This document shows positions 17,660 through 26,296 of a DNA stretch of 64,000 nucleotides, in pieces (the first letter of the stretch is position 1; the number at the start of each line of letters is the position of its first letter). The position numbers were made by a program, and so were the translations under genes. Where the stretch lies: assembly GCF_029360705.1 (NCBI RefSeq), contig NZ_JARKMX010000001.1, positions 1,054,001-1,118,000 on the forward strand. The letters are read 5' to 3'. Source of the DNA: Paraflavitalea pollutisoli. Its GTDB lineage: Bacteria; Bacteroidota; Bacteroidia; Chitinophagales; Chitinophagaceae. Below the pieces are notes generated by a model. That model worked only from the letters and a program-made list of their open reading frames with translations. It had not been told where the DNA came from and searched no databases.

Positions 17660-17764
17660 TAATTTTAAGATAGTGTACGGTTGAGCGTGGCGATGGCTAG
17701 GTAGCTTTGAATAAGTTGGGTCTTTTGATTGATGTCGTACATGGTCGGGATAATAGGTTTTAAA

Positions 17765-17799
17765 AAGAAGGGCTCACCCTTGCTTCAAGTCATGAGCCC
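17765..17799 (-). terminator. Minus-strand intrinsic terminator without an adjacent minus gene
   Basis: On the minus strand GGGCTCA pairs with TGAGCCC around a 16-base loop and is followed by TTCTTTTTAAAA. The nearest minus gene upstream is MocR, whose stop is about 640 bases away with the XRE gene between on the other strand. It may end a small RNA or MocR read-through antisense to XRE. Confidence 0.55.
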
Positions 17800-17863
17800 C
17801 CAGAGCCTTAAACCAGTAGTGATAAAAGAACAGCTCGCTACAATATGGTTTGATATACCCGGG

Positions 17864-17883
17864 TGTTATGACATTGCATAACA
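17864..17883. promoter_or_regulatory. Palindromic operator-like site TGTTATG-N6-CATAACA
   Basis: Perfect 7-bp arms separated by six bases (ACATTG), about 310 bases before the XRE regulator and upstream of the plus-strand terminator. It is a typical size for a dimeric repressor site. That the XRE protein binds here is only a guess. Confidence 0.4.
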
Positions 17884-17899
17884 GGTCCACTAACGGCAA

Positions 17900-18041
17900 T
17901 GCCGAAAGAGAAAATCAGGTCGCAAACTTATGATGGTGTATTGGTTGGGTTGCCCGGATATTGGAACATCCTGAAGCAGTATAACGAGATCAAATATACG
18001 GTAAATATTATGTTGCGGTATCAAATTACCGCAACTTTTTT
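17900..18041 (+). ncRNA. Candidate small RNA ending at an intrinsic terminator
   Basis: The 3' end is a strong terminator at 18012-18041 in a stretch with no gene to terminate, which implies a short plus-strand transcript. Its 5' end is not visible; the start given is only an estimate placed after the palindrome. No known RNA family is recognised. Confidence 0.3.
18012..18041 (+). terminator. Orphan plus-strand intrinsic terminator
   Basis: GTTGCGGTA, loop TCAAAT, TACCGCAAC, then TTTTTT: a perfect 9-bp stem with a T-run. No plus-strand gene lies in the 700 bases before it. Confidence 0.85.
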
Positions 18042-18191
18042 GAAGAAAACCTGCCTTTTCTTCAAAACTCCAGATTATAGCTCATAATTAACGCCCACGC
18101 CTACCGCTTTCGGGTATGCAGGTGGGTATGCGCAAGTCTTATTGTCATTTACATCGGTTTGTAGCGTATCTTTAATCAGCATATAACTAAT

Positions 18192-18443
18192 ATGGCCACC
18201 AAAAAGAAAACGCCCGTCAAAACATATAGTAAGCTGAATATCGATTTTGGCGAGCACCTGCGTTCCTTACGAAAAGAAAAAGGGCTGAGCTTGCGCCAAA
18301 TGGAAGAACAATGCGACCTCGACAACAGCAATATCTCCAAGATCGAAAATGGTAAATTCGATATCCAGCTATCCACCATCGTAGAATTGGCCAAAGGACT
18401 GAATGTTCATCCCCGCGAATTATTGGACTATCGCTTTATTTAA
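18192..18443 (+). CDS. XRE-family helix-turn-helix transcriptional regulator
   Basis: An 83-residue single-domain DNA-binding protein. After a basic tail (ATKKKTPVK), residues ~18-80 form the five-helix HTH_3 fold: FGEHLRSLRKEKGLSLRQMEEQC, DLDNSNISKIENGK, LSTIVELAKGLNVHPRELL; SNISKIENG is the recognition-helix region. A TATCTTTA (18167-18174) matches the -7 box at seven of eight positions and has a TTG 22 bases before it. The gene converges on the MocR gene and the two overlap by eight bases at their 3' ends. With no partner gene, it may be a stand-alone regulator of the neighbouring small transcript or of distant genes. Confidence 0.9.
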   Translation: MATKKKTPVKTYSKLNIDFGEHLRSLRKEKGLSLRQMEEQCDLDNSNISKIENGKFDIQLSTIVELAKGLNVHPRELLDYRFI

Positions 18444-19893
18444 TGGCCGATCGGGCCACCATTTTACGGATAATGCTGCCCAGCGTTTTGAGGCCGCTCT
18501 CGACCTTTTCATTCCACGGGCTGCCATAGCCAATGCGGAGGTAGTTGGAGTAATTACTGCCGATCGAAAAAATGCGCCCCGGTGCAATGGAGATATGGTG
18601 TTTCAGCGCTTCTGTACACAACTCATAGGTGTCGATGGCTGCATTCAGCTCTACCCACAACACAAAACCACCCTGCGGCCGGGATATCCGCGTGTCGTCC
18701 GGGAAGTGCTGTAAAATGCCCTGTATATACCGCAGACTTTGTGTATGCAAGGCCTTTCGCAGGTTCTTGAGATGGTATTCGTACCGGCCAATACTGAGAA
18801 AATGGGCTACTGCTACCTGTGTGAGGGTAGGACTGCTGATGGTATACATTTGCTTCAGGGCGCTTACCTTGTCCAGAAACCGGCCCGGCAATATCCAGCC
18901 GATGCGGTAACCGGGCGCCAATGATTTTGACAGCGAAGAGCAATGGATCAGCAGTCCCTGCGTATCATAATACTTACAGGTCTTGGGCCGGTGGCGACCA
19001 AAATACAACTCTCCATATATATCATCTTCGATCAGCGGGATCTGGTGTTGCTGAATGATCTCCACCAGCCGTTTCTTGTTTTCGTCGGGCATACAGCTGC
19101 CAGCCGGGTTGTTGAAATTAGGCACCAGGATCACTGCCCGGATGCCCAGTTTGTCGATCGCTTTTTCCAGGCTGGCCAGCTCCGGACCCGTTTCCGGATC
19201 GGATGGTATCTCCACCACTTTCAGACCCAGGCATTCAATGATCTGGTAGATGCCAAAATAAGCAGGCGACTCGACAGCCACGGTGTCCCCAGGCACTGTG
19301 ACGGCCCGCAGGCTCAGTCCGATGGCTTCCATACAACCGCTGGTCACCACCACTTCGTCGGGCGCAATGCGACCGCCCCAATTGAAGGCAAGTTTGGCAA
19401 TCTGCTTGCGCAGCTCCGGATTGCCTTGGGTATCTTCGTAGCCAATGCAGTGGTCTTTCCCATTGCGCAAGGCATGGACCACCGATTTGTTCAGCTTGGC
19501 AGTCGGCAGCAGTTCGATGGCAGGCGCTGCCAGGGCGAAGTTGGTCATGTCTTCCGCCGTGATGCGGTGCAAGACCTGTTTGATCATTTCCTGCACGGTC
19601 ACCTCCGCCGGTACCGGCTCGTGTCGTATCATTTGTGGTACGGCCGGGAAACGCCGGTGCGTAAATCGAACATAATAGCCCGATTTGGGCCTCGACTCGA
19701 TAAGGCCTTTGCCTTCCAGGTGATAATAGGCCTGAAAGGCAGTGCCCATGCTGATGCCATATTCTTCACTTAATACACGTACCGAGGGTAGCTTGTCGCC
19801 GATGCGTAACACGTCGCCGGCAATCATTTTTTCGATACCGTCAGCCACCTGGAGATAAAGATGCTCGTCGGATGTAAACACTGCTTTGCCCAT
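18436..19893 (-). CDS. MocR/PdxR-type GntR regulator with aminotransferase-like domain
   Basis: A transcription factor made of an N-terminal winged helix (residues ~10-75: LYLQVADGIEKMIAGD, LPSVRVLSEEYGIS, GKGLIESRPKSGYYV) and a C-terminal fold-type I aminotransferase domain that binds pyridoxal phosphate. The PLP Lys is Lys323 in SSLSKSLAPGYRIGW. The ATG at 19893 is chosen; the longer frame needs a TTG at 19917 that falls inside the promoter -7 box. Two direct repeats of a 13-mer, 40 bases apart, surround that promoter, the usual layout for MocR binding and autoregulation. The controlled pathway is unknown: rpiA lies upstream in the same direction, and no vitamin B6, GABA or taurine gene is near. 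It overlaps the XRE gene by eight bases. Confidence 0.92.
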   Translation of the reverse strand: MGKAVFTSDEHLYLQVADGIEKMIAGDVLRIGDKLPSVRVLSEEYGISMGTAFQAYYHLEGKGLIESRPKSGYYVRFTHRRFPAVPQMIRHEPVPAEVTVQEMIKQVLHRITAEDMTNFALAAPAIELLPTAKLNKSVVHALRNGKDHCIGYEDTQGNPELRKQIAKLAFNWGGRIAPDEVVVTSGCMEAIGLSLRAVTVPGDTVAVESPAYFGIYQIIECLGLKVVEIPSDPETGPELASLEKAIDKLGIRAVILVPNFNNPAGSCMPDENKKRLVEIIQQHQIPLIEDDIYGELYFGRHRPKTCKYYDTQGLLIHCSSLSKSLAPGYRIGWILPGRFLDKVSALKQMYTISSPTLTQVAVAHFLSIGRYEYHLKNLRKALHTQSLRYIQGILQHFPDDTRISRPQGGFVLWVELNAAIDTYELCTEALKHHISIAPGRIFSIGSNYSNYLRIGYGSPWNEKVESGLKTLGSIIRKMVARSAIK

Positions 19894-19902
19894 ATACTGA
19901 CA

Positions 19903-19955
19903 ATCTGATCTAGTCAAATATAATAAAATTCAAACCATTCAGATCTGATCCAGTC
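19903..19955. promoter_or_regulatory. Two direct repeats ATCTGATC(T/C)AGTC, probable MocR operator
   Basis: Copies lie at 19903-19915 and 19943-19955, 12 of 13 bases identical, with start-to-start spacing of 40 bases (about four helical turns). They lie on both sides of the -7 box of the MocR gene. Direct repeats at helical spacing are what MocR regulators such as GabR and PdxR bind. The ligand is unknown. Confidence 0.6.
19915..19922 (-). promoter_or_regulatory. -7 element TATATTTG of the MocR gene
   Basis: Exact match to TAnnTTTG on the minus strand, 22 bases before the ATG at 19893, so the leader is very short. This supports the ATG over the upstream TTG start. Confidence 0.55.
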
Positions 19956-19999
19956 GGTGGCAGATCGGGAAGGGGGCTTTTGAAACAGCTGGTGTTGCG

Positions 20000-20704
20000 C
20001 TACGGGTTCGGTCGGTTAAAATGGTGGGTCTTTACCGAGCCATCCGGATAACCGATGATAGACTGGGTGGCCATGTCAATAAACAGGCCATTGTCGACAA
20101 CGCCTGGGATGGTGTTTAACAGGGTATTGAGGAAGGCCGGGTCTTCGATCTGCTGGAAATGAACATCGAGAATATAATGGCCATGATCGGTAACCAGCGG
20201 CTGCTGGTCTTTCAGGCGCAAAGCACTCTTTGTGCGGTACAGGGTTTCAATACGCTGTTGAACCTGTTTCCAGCCAAAAGGAATGATCTCTACGGGCAAG
20301 GGAAAGGCGCCGAGTTGAGAAACGAGTTTGGTGTGGTCGGCGATGATCACCAGTTCGCGGGAGGCAGCTGCCACCATTTTCTCCTGCAGCAAGGCGCCGC
20401 CACCACCTTTGATCAGTTGGCCTGCCGGGTCAATCTCATCGGCGCCATCGATGGTCATGTCGATGTTGTCGACCTCGTTGAGCGTAGTCAGAGGGATAGA
20501 TTGTTCAGCCGCCAGTTGGGCAGTATGGGTAGAGGTGGGCACACAACGGATATCCAGGCCAGCTTTTACCTGCTGTCCCAAAGCCATGATCAGCCAGTAG
20601 GCCGTAGAGCCTGTTCCAATGCCAACCGTCATGCCGGACTGCACGATCCGGGCCGCAGCTTCGCCGGTAATTTTCTTGATATCGTTGGGGGAAAGCATAC
20701 CCAT
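20000..20704 (-). CDS. rpiA: Ribose-5-phosphate isomerase A
   Basis: Interconverts ribose 5-phosphate and ribulose 5-phosphate in the non-oxidative pentose phosphate pathway; cytoplasmic. The 234-residue length and motifs are typical: GIGTGSTA (phosphate loop), TIDGADEID with the catalytic Asp, and KGGGGALLQEK with the Lys and Glu of the active site. Residue 3 is also Met, so the start could be 20698. It lies upstream of the MocR gene in the same direction, 106 bases away, but the MocR operators and -7 box between them argue for separate transcription. The assignment is very safe. Confidence 0.97.
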   Translation of the reverse strand: MGMLSPNDIKKITGEAAARIVQSGMTVGIGTGSTAYWLIMALGQQVKAGLDIRCVPTSTHTAQLAAEQSIPLTTLNEVDNIDMTIDGADEIDPAGQLIKGGGGALLQEKMVAAASRELVIIADHTKLVSQLGAFPLPVEIIPFGWKQVQQRIETLYRTKSALRLKDQQPLVTDHGHYILDVHFQQIEDPAFLNTLLNTIPGVVDNGLFIDMATQSIIGYPDGSVKTHHFNRPNP

Positions 20705-20885
20705 ATTATTTAAAACTACTAAGGTACTGGTTTGAGGTCGTTTTCTTTGCCGGTGGGTTTCAGGGAGATAGGTTTAGGTTGGATGATCTTGTGCGGCCTA
20801 TGGCAGGGTGGATAAAAACAAAACCCGCATCTGGCGCCATTTTCAGCGGAATTCGGTAACTTAGAAATAGTCAAATTATAAGGCT

Positions 20886-21167
20886 ATGGAACGAATGTAC
20901 AAATACTGTCAGTCTTGCGGAATGACCATGAAGCGGGATGAACACGGTGGCGGTTCCAATGCCGATGGCAGCAGGAATACGATGTACTGCAGCCATTGTT
21001 ATCGGGATGGGCGTTTCACTGTTCGCAACATTACCGTAGAAGACATGAAAACGCGGGTCAGGGGCCAATTAAAAAGTGTCGGCTTCCCCGGGTTTGTCGC
21101 TTCCTTTTTTACCCGCAACCTGCACAAGCTGGAGCGATGGAAGATCCACACCATGGCGGTGGAGTAA
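20886..21167 (+). CDS. Putative zinc-ribbon protein
   Basis: A 93-residue protein with two Cys pairs spaced as in zinc ribbons: CQSCGMTM near residue 8 and CSHCYRDG near residue 37. The C-terminal half is a basic helical segment (GQLKSVGFPGFVASFFTRNLHKLERW). It matches the putative zinc ribbon domain family found in many bacteria as short stand-alone proteins; the molecular function is unknown. It is divergent from rpiA and about 230 bases before the ClC gene. Nothing is odd about its length or codon use. Confidence 0.85.
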   Translation: MERMYKYCQSCGMTMKRDEHGGGSNADGSRNTMYCSHCYRDGRFTVRNITVEDMKTRVRGQLKSVGFPGFVASFFTRNLHKLERWKIHTMAVE

Positions 21168-21363
21168 TACAGGCAACCCTCAGCTACGATCTTTGCCTCC
21201 CTTTAAACTGCCCCTGATGGGCAGGTGACCGTGCTTTTTCCTCTCCCTAACGCCCGTTCATTAATCCCATTTTTAGATTATTCTAATACTGTTTTAATCT
21301 GTTGCCCGGAGCTTGCAGCTTCATCTCCTGTCTGCCGGGCCATTACTGCGGGTGGTGATCAGC

Positions 21364-22812
21364 ATGTCTCTTTGTCGCCCGGCTAATATTAATTATATGA
21401 TGCCACTCGTGTCACGGGTCCGTGCCCGGTTAAAGCAATTATTCGACAAGATCCACAACGATCATATTAAACGCAACCTGCTGCAGGCAATCCCCTTCTG
21501 GATTGGTTCGTTGATCACCGGCCTGGTGGCGGTGGGGTATGCACTGCTGTTTGGTTGGGCCGAAGAAGGGGCCGCATGGATCATTCATCACCACGGTGGG
21601 TGGATGCTGATCGTAACGCCCGCCTGCTTTGTAGCTGCGTGGTGGCTGGTAGCGCGGTATGCACCCTATGCACGTGGCAGTGGTATTCCGCAGGTCATTG
21701 CTGCGGTAGAGCTCACCAATCCTAAAACCAACGATAAGGTAGGTCGCTTGTTGAGTCTGCGCATCATCGTCGTCAAGGTCATCTCCAGCGTGATCATGGT
21801 CGTAGGGGGCGGTGTAGTGGGGCGCGAAGGCCCTACCATCCAGATTGCCGGCTCCATCTTCCGGAAAGTGAATCAGTGGTTGCCCGAATGGTGGCCAAGG
21901 GTATCCCGCAGAAACATGATCAAGGCGGGGGCGGCAGCGGGACTGGCAGCAGCCTTCAATACACCCCTTGGCGGATTGGTCTTTGCCGTAGAAGAGCTAA
22001 CCAAAACGCACATCAGTTTTTTCAAGACAGCCCTTTTTACAGCGGTGATCATCGCCGGACTTACTGCCCAGGGATTGTTGGGCCCTTATCTGTACCTGGG
22101 TTATCCAGATGTAGCACACCTCTCTTCCTGGTTGTTCTTTATTACGATCCTCGTGGCCGCTATCGCCGGACTGTGTGGAAGTGGTATGGCAAAAATCATT
22201 TTGTGGGTGCTGGCCTGGGTGCGTAGCTTTTGCAGCCATCGCAAACATATCTTGTATACGGTACTCTGCGCGCTGATCGTTGCAGGGGTAGGCATTTACT
22301 TCGACGAACGTATGTTTGGTTCGGGCAAGGAGATCATGACACATGCTTTGTTTACCCCCGATAAGGAATTGCCCTGGTATGTGCCCTTGTTCAGGATGGT
22401 CGGTTCGGTATTGTCCTTTACTACCGGTGGGGCCGGTGGCGTGTTTGCACCCGCACTTGGCGCCGGGGCAGGCGTAGGATCGGTGATCGGCAGCTGGTTT
22501 CACCTGGCAGATGGTAACATGAATGTCATCGTGCTGGCAGGCATGGTGGCCTTCCTCACAGGTGTAACCCGCACCCCCTTCACGTCGTTTATCCTGGTAC
22601 TGGAAATGACCGACCGGCACAATGTGATCTTCCACCTGATGCTGGCAGGCATGGTGGCCAGCCTGGTATCTTACCTGGTCGATCGTCATTCGTTTTACGA
22701 CCGGCTTAAGCACCTCTACCAGAAAGAGCTGCTGCATGACGAAGAGCCGGTGACAACCAAAACTATACCAGTAACGAAACAGGTAAAAGACCGGCCTGAT
22801 CCGGGTATATGA
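21364..22812 (+). CDS. ClC-family chloride carrier
   Basis: An integral membrane protein of 482 residues with about ten or more hydrophobic helices. The selectivity-filter motifs are present: GSGIP, GREGP with the gating Glu (Glu155), and GGAGGVFAP. The string AVEEL keeps the second glutamate that E. coli ClcA uses on the proton path, so proton/chloride exchange is more likely than a passive channel; that is inference. No CBS domains follow, and the C-terminus is a short polar tail. Start choice is uncertain: the frame opens at a TTG at 21313, and ATGs are at 21364 and 21397. The later ones leave a short basic segment before the first helix. It is followed by the 57-residue membrane gene. Confidence 0.92.
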   Translation: MSLCRPANINYMMPLVSRVRARLKQLFDKIHNDHIKRNLLQAIPFWIGSLITGLVAVGYALLFGWAEEGAAWIIHHHGGWMLIVTPACFVAAWWLVARYAPYARGSGIPQVIAAVELTNPKTNDKVGRLLSLRIIVVKVISSVIMVVGGGVVGREGPTIQIAGSIFRKVNQWLPEWWPRVSRRNMIKAGAAAGLAAAFNTPLGGLVFAVEELTKTHISFFKTALFTAVIIAGLTAQGLLGPYLYLGYPDVAHLSSWLFFITILVAAIAGLCGSGMAKIILWVLAWVRSFCSHRKHILYTVLCALIVAGVGIYFDERMFGSGKEIMTHALFTPDKELPWYVPLFRMVGSVLSFTTGGAGGVFAPALGAGAGVGSVIGSWFHLADGNMNVIVLAGMVAFLTGVTRTPFTSFILVLEMTDRHNVIFHLMLAGMVASLVSYLVDRHSFYDRLKHLYQKELLHDEEPVTTKTIPVTKQVKDRPDPGI

Positions 22813-22846
22813 TCAGCTCACGGAACGGTAGCTGGCTCGAATGCAG

Positions 22847-22854
22847 TAACTTTG
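22847..22854 (+). promoter_or_regulatory. -7 element TAACTTTG before the DUF6728 gene
   Basis: Exact TAnnTTTG match 20 bases before the ATG at 22874. No clear -33 TTG is seen. Confidence 0.45.
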
Positions 22855-22873
22855 TAGCTCAACAGCATTTTCT

Positions 22874-23047
22874 ATGGGTGTTCTGAGACAGTTGGCGGAG
22901 TATTTCTACATTAAGAAAAGAGATCCCAATGCGCCACATACACAGTGGATGAAATACATGCATGGGATCAACCGCATCTCCTTATTTATGTTCCTCGTGG
23001 CAGCGATCATTGTCCTCCTCAAACTGTTTGTGTTCAAGCGTCACTAG
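22874..23047 (+). CDS. Small membrane protein, DUF6728-like, 57 aa
   Basis: A short gene: MGVLRQLAEYFYIKKRDP at the start, a conserved-looking polar middle (APHTQWMKYMHGINRIS), and one membrane helix (SLFMFLVAAIIVLLKLFVF) near the C-terminus followed by KRH. This composition and order match the short Bacteroidota family I know as DUF6728. Function is unknown. The N-terminal half is probably cytoplasmic with a single inner-membrane anchor. It has a good -7 box directly upstream and stands 61 bases after the ClC gene. Recognition is from memory and the small size limits certainty about the exact family, but the coding assignment is good. Confidence 0.8.
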   Translation: MGVLRQLAEYFYIKKRDPNAPHTQWMKYMHGINRISLFMFLVAAIIVLLKLFVFKRH

Positions 23048-23150
23048 CGATATCTTAATAAGATTTTAATCTCCTGATGTTGGGTGGCATCTGTTTTGCT
23101 ATCTAACATATTAATCTACACGAAATGAAGGTTATGTAGGTGAATTCATG

Positions 23151-23158
23151 TAGTTTTG
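23151..23158 (+). promoter_or_regulatory. -7 element TAGTTTTG upstream of the quinoprotein gene
   Basis: Exact TAnnTTTG match about 140 bases before the ATG at 23300, which would leave a long leader. No closer element was seen. Confidence 0.3.
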
Positions 23159-23299
23159 CCCCACCCCTCGCACTGAATCGTAGTTCCCATCCCAATATCC
23201 TTTGTAACGACTACCTCTGCCACAATCTAAAGTCTAACTGAAACTCCACCAGTCATTTTACTCGTGAACTACCATTAACGTTCAAAACTGTTATTCCGC

Positions 23300-26272
23300 A
23301 TGAAGACTATTTACAAATGCCTATTTGTATTATGGGCCTTGCTATGTGTTGGAGGCAACCAGCTAAGCGCCCAATCCTTTCCCGCAGGCTTTCAGGCTAC
23401 CAAAGTAGCTGATGGCCTGAACCCTACTGAAATGAAATTTTCGCCCGATGGACAGTACCTTTTCATTACCGACAAAAACGGAAAGGTATTCCTCGTCGAA
23501 AATGATGTGCTGCAGACAAAACCGTTGCTCGACATCTCTGCCAGCATTATCGTCGATGGTGAAAAGGGACTCACTCACCTGGCGATCGATCCCGACTTTG
23601 CCACCAATCAGTATGTGTACCTGTATTTCACGTTGCCCTCTGCGCGTAACCGGATCAACCGTTACACCTTCGATGCAGCAGCAGATACACTGAAAGATCC
23701 ATTTACACTGATGTCTACACAAGCCATGGTGGGGCCCATCCATACAGGAGGTGCCATGAATTTTGGTGCAGATGGAATGCTCTATGTGGCCACTGGCGAA
23801 TCGAGCCATCCCGACTATGCACAAAACTTCAACAGCCAGCTTGGTAAAGTGCTCCGGATGCACAAAGATGGGCAGATCCCAACCGACAATCCTTTCTACA
23901 ATGTATTGGCCGATAGCCTGCGTTACATCTACGCACGGGGCCTTCGCAATCCCTATGCGGCCGACGTACATCCCGTTAGTGGCCGGTATTTTATCTGCGA
24001 CGTAGGGCAGAACGATTGGGAAGAGATCAATGAGATCAAGGCAGGCAAGAACTATGGCTGGTCGGTAGTGGAAGGAAAGATCCAGCCCGGTACAACCCCT
24101 CCCGATGAATACGTCGATCCCCTGTTCGTGTACAACCACAGCGTAGGTTGTGCAGTAGTAGGAGGCGTGTTCTATGCCCCCAACAATCCTTCCTTCCCCG
24201 TACAATACCTCGATAAATTCTTTTACGGCGACTATTGTAACCAGTCGATCAGGATCATGGATCCCGAGACCAACCAGTCGCTGGGCATCTTTGGGTCCAA
24301 CCTGAAACGTCCAGTAGCCTTTGCCGTGAACCCCACGACCGGTATCTTCTACTACCTCGACCGGGGTGGTTTACCACAAACCGGTGAAGAAGCGGTAGAC
24401 GGTATCTTGTGGAAAGTAGAATACACCGGTTCGCTCGCGCCCGTGATCGGCGCGCAGCCTGCTACCACCATCGGTTCGGTAGGTGGATCGGCAAGCTTTA
24501 CAGTCGTTGCCAATGGCCTCGGACTTACCTACGAATGGTTCAAGGGTGGTGTCGCCATCCCCAATTCGGATACCTCGACCCTGGTATTGAACAACCTGGT
24601 ATTGGTTGATAGCGGCGCTGTGATCACCGTGAAGGTGGTCAACAGTTTTGGTGATGTCACCAGCCAGGGTGCTATACTCCGGGTTACCCAACGCCAGCCC
24701 CCAACACCGGTAATCAGCCTGCCGGCACCTGGTTCCACCTACGTCGCCAATTCAACCATGGTATACAGCGGTTCGGCGACAGATGCGGTAGATGGCACGG
24801 TACCCAGCAATAAACTGACCTGGAAGATCGATTTCCACCACGATACACACTACCATCCGGGCCTCGATGCCACCGCCGGAAACGTAGCCACTGGTAATTA
24901 TTTCATTCCCGGCAATATCGAAGTGTCGGATACCGTATGGTACCGGGTGTACCTGACGGCAGAAAACAGCCTGGGGCTTAAATCCACCATATATAGAGAA
25001 GTGTATCCGCAAAAAGTTGACCTGCACATTCGGGCGATGACAGGCGGCCGCCTCGCAGCCATACCGCTCAATATGGATGGCACCATCACGACACCCAATG
25101 TCGATAAGCCCAGTGTGAAGGGCGTGGCCAGAAGTGTGACCGCACAGGCAACCTACCTGCTCAACGATACCCTGTTCACCTTCCAGGGCTGGGGCAATGG
25201 CAACACCAACCCGACCTTGAATATTATCACCCCCAATGCCGATACCACTATTGTGGCCAACTATGAAAAGACAGCCGTCTTCTCAGGTGAAGGTCTTACC
25301 GGGGAGTATCGCACCAATAACGACAAGTTCACCGGCGTACCAACTGTGACACGTATCGATACCGCCATCGACTTCGATTGGCCATATCCCACACCGCCGG
25401 CGCCAGGTGTAAGCCCCACAAATTTCACCGTACAGTGGAAAGGCTATATTCAGCCAAGGACCAGCGGCGAGTATACCTTCTACCTGCGCAACAAACAGAG
25501 TCAGTCGCGCTTTATCATCGATGGAGATACGCTGATCTCGAGATGGCCTGGTGGCACCGTACAACCTACAGAAGGGAATATGATGCTGGTGGCCGGACGT
25601 AAATACCCCGTACAGATCGACTTCTGGGCCAACTACAGCGGTAGCCCCGATATTGAACTGGAGTGGTATGGACCACGCGTATTCCGCCAGATAGTGCCCA
25701 TCACCTCCCTGTATGCAGTCGATGCTGCGCTGCCGGTGATCTTTACCGACTTCACCGTACAGCCCCAGGACAATAAACTGCAACTGATCTGGAAAGTAGA
25801 CCAGGAGGTAAATGTGAAAGGCTATGCGGTAGAGCGTATGCAGGTAGGCACCGGTGTGTTTGAGACCATTGCCTTCATCAATGCGGCCGGGCGGAATCAA
25901 TACAGCTTCACCGACGCAACGGCAAAGGCCAATACCTTGTACCAGTATCGCATTCGGGAAGATGACCTCGATGGACGTCCTACTTATTCGGCGATACGGT
26001 CGGGCTTATTGTCGGGCAGCGTTGAGTTGGATTTCACCATCGTACCCAACCCGGTAAATTCTATCCGGCGCGTACAGTTGGTGTTCACGCAAGCCCTTGG
26101 TCAGGCAGAGATCCAATTGCTGTCTACAGATGGCAGGGTCTTGTTGACCAAACGCACAGGCAATAGAAGCCAGTCGTTTGACCTGCCTTTGACGGGTATT
26201 CCTGCGGGAACCTACTACATCAAAGTGGTGCATGGACGTAGCCACCTCGTAAAAAAACTGTTGGTGCAGTAA
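23300..26272 (+). CDS. Secreted glucose/sorbosone dehydrogenase-like protein with Ig-like, PA14 and T9SS domains
   Basis: A 990-residue exported protein with a signal peptide ending in LSAQ. Residues ~25-365 are a six-bladed GSDH propeller (FSPDGQYLFITDKNGKVF, THLAIDPDF, ARGLRNPYAADVHP, CDVGQNDWEEINEIKAGKNYGW), the fold of PQQ-dependent soluble aldose dehydrogenases. It is followed by an Ig-like domain (~375-455), a second beta domain with HHDTHYHPG (~465-560), a repeat-like stretch with GWGNG, a PA14 carbohydrate-binding domain (~665-805, GEYRTNN, WKGYIQPRTSGEYTFYL), a fibronectin-like strand set and a T9SS sorting domain (IVPNPV, GTYYIKVV). It would oxidise or bind sugars at the cell surface. 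PQQ use is inferred from the fold, and no PQQ biosynthesis gene is in the window. Transcription ends at a shared bidirectional terminator. Confidence 0.9.
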   Translation: MKTIYKCLFVLWALLCVGGNQLSAQSFPAGFQATKVADGLNPTEMKFSPDGQYLFITDKNGKVFLVENDVLQTKPLLDISASIIVDGEKGLTHLAIDPDFATNQYVYLYFTLPSARNRINRYTFDAAADTLKDPFTLMSTQAMVGPIHTGGAMNFGADGMLYVATGESSHPDYAQNFNSQLGKVLRMHKDGQIPTDNPFYNVLADSLRYIYARGLRNPYAADVHPVSGRYFICDVGQNDWEEINEIKAGKNYGWSVVEGKIQPGTTPPDEYVDPLFVYNHSVGCAVVGGVFYAPNNPSFPVQYLDKFFYGDYCNQSIRIMDPETNQSLGIFGSNLKRPVAFAVNPTTGIFYYLDRGGLPQTGEEAVDGILWKVEYTGSLAPVIGAQPATTIGSVGGSASFTVVANGLGLTYEWFKGGVAIPNSDTSTLVLNNLVLVDSGAVITVKVVNSFGDVTSQGAILRVTQRQPPTPVISLPAPGSTYVANSTMVYSGSATDAVDGTVPSNKLTWKIDFHHDTHYHPGLDATAGNVATGNYFIPGNIEVSDTVWYRVYLTAENSLGLKSTIYREVYPQKVDLHIRAMTGGRLAAIPLNMDGTITTPNVDKPSVKGVARSVTAQATYLLNDTLFTFQGWGNGNTNPTLNIITPNADTTIVANYEKTAVFSGEGLTGEYRTNNDKFTGVPTVTRIDTAIDFDWPYPTPPAPGVSPTNFTVQWKGYIQPRTSGEYTFYLRNKQSQSRFIIDGDTLISRWPGGTVQPTEGNMMLVAGRKYPVQIDFWANYSGSPDIELEWYGPRVFRQIVPITSLYAVDAALPVIFTDFTVQPQDNKLQLIWKVDQEVNVKGYAVERMQVGTGVFETIAFINAAGRNQYSFTDATAKANTLYQYRIREDDLDGRPTYSAIRSGLLSGSVELDFTIVPNPVNSIRRVQLVFTQALGQAEIQLLSTDGRVLLTKRTGNRSQSFDLPLTGIPAGTYYIKVVHGRSHLVKKLLVQ

Positions 26273-26296
26273 CGATACAAGGACTTATAAAAGGAG

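Larger units (their letters stand above)
17660..18191. other. Gene-free stretch with terminators and a palindrome
   Basis: No convincing gene. It contains a minus-strand terminator (17765-17799), a 20-base palindrome (17864-17883) and a plus-strand terminator (18012-18041) that follows no plus-strand gene. A 62-codon plus frame (17899-18087) runs through that terminator and is unlikely to be translated. The structure suggests one or two small RNAs. Confidence 0.5.

Noticed and set aside
17899-18087. A 62-codon plus frame before the XRE gene
   Set aside because: It runs through a strong intrinsic terminator (18012-18041) and has a weak amino-acid mix; a small RNA explains the region better.
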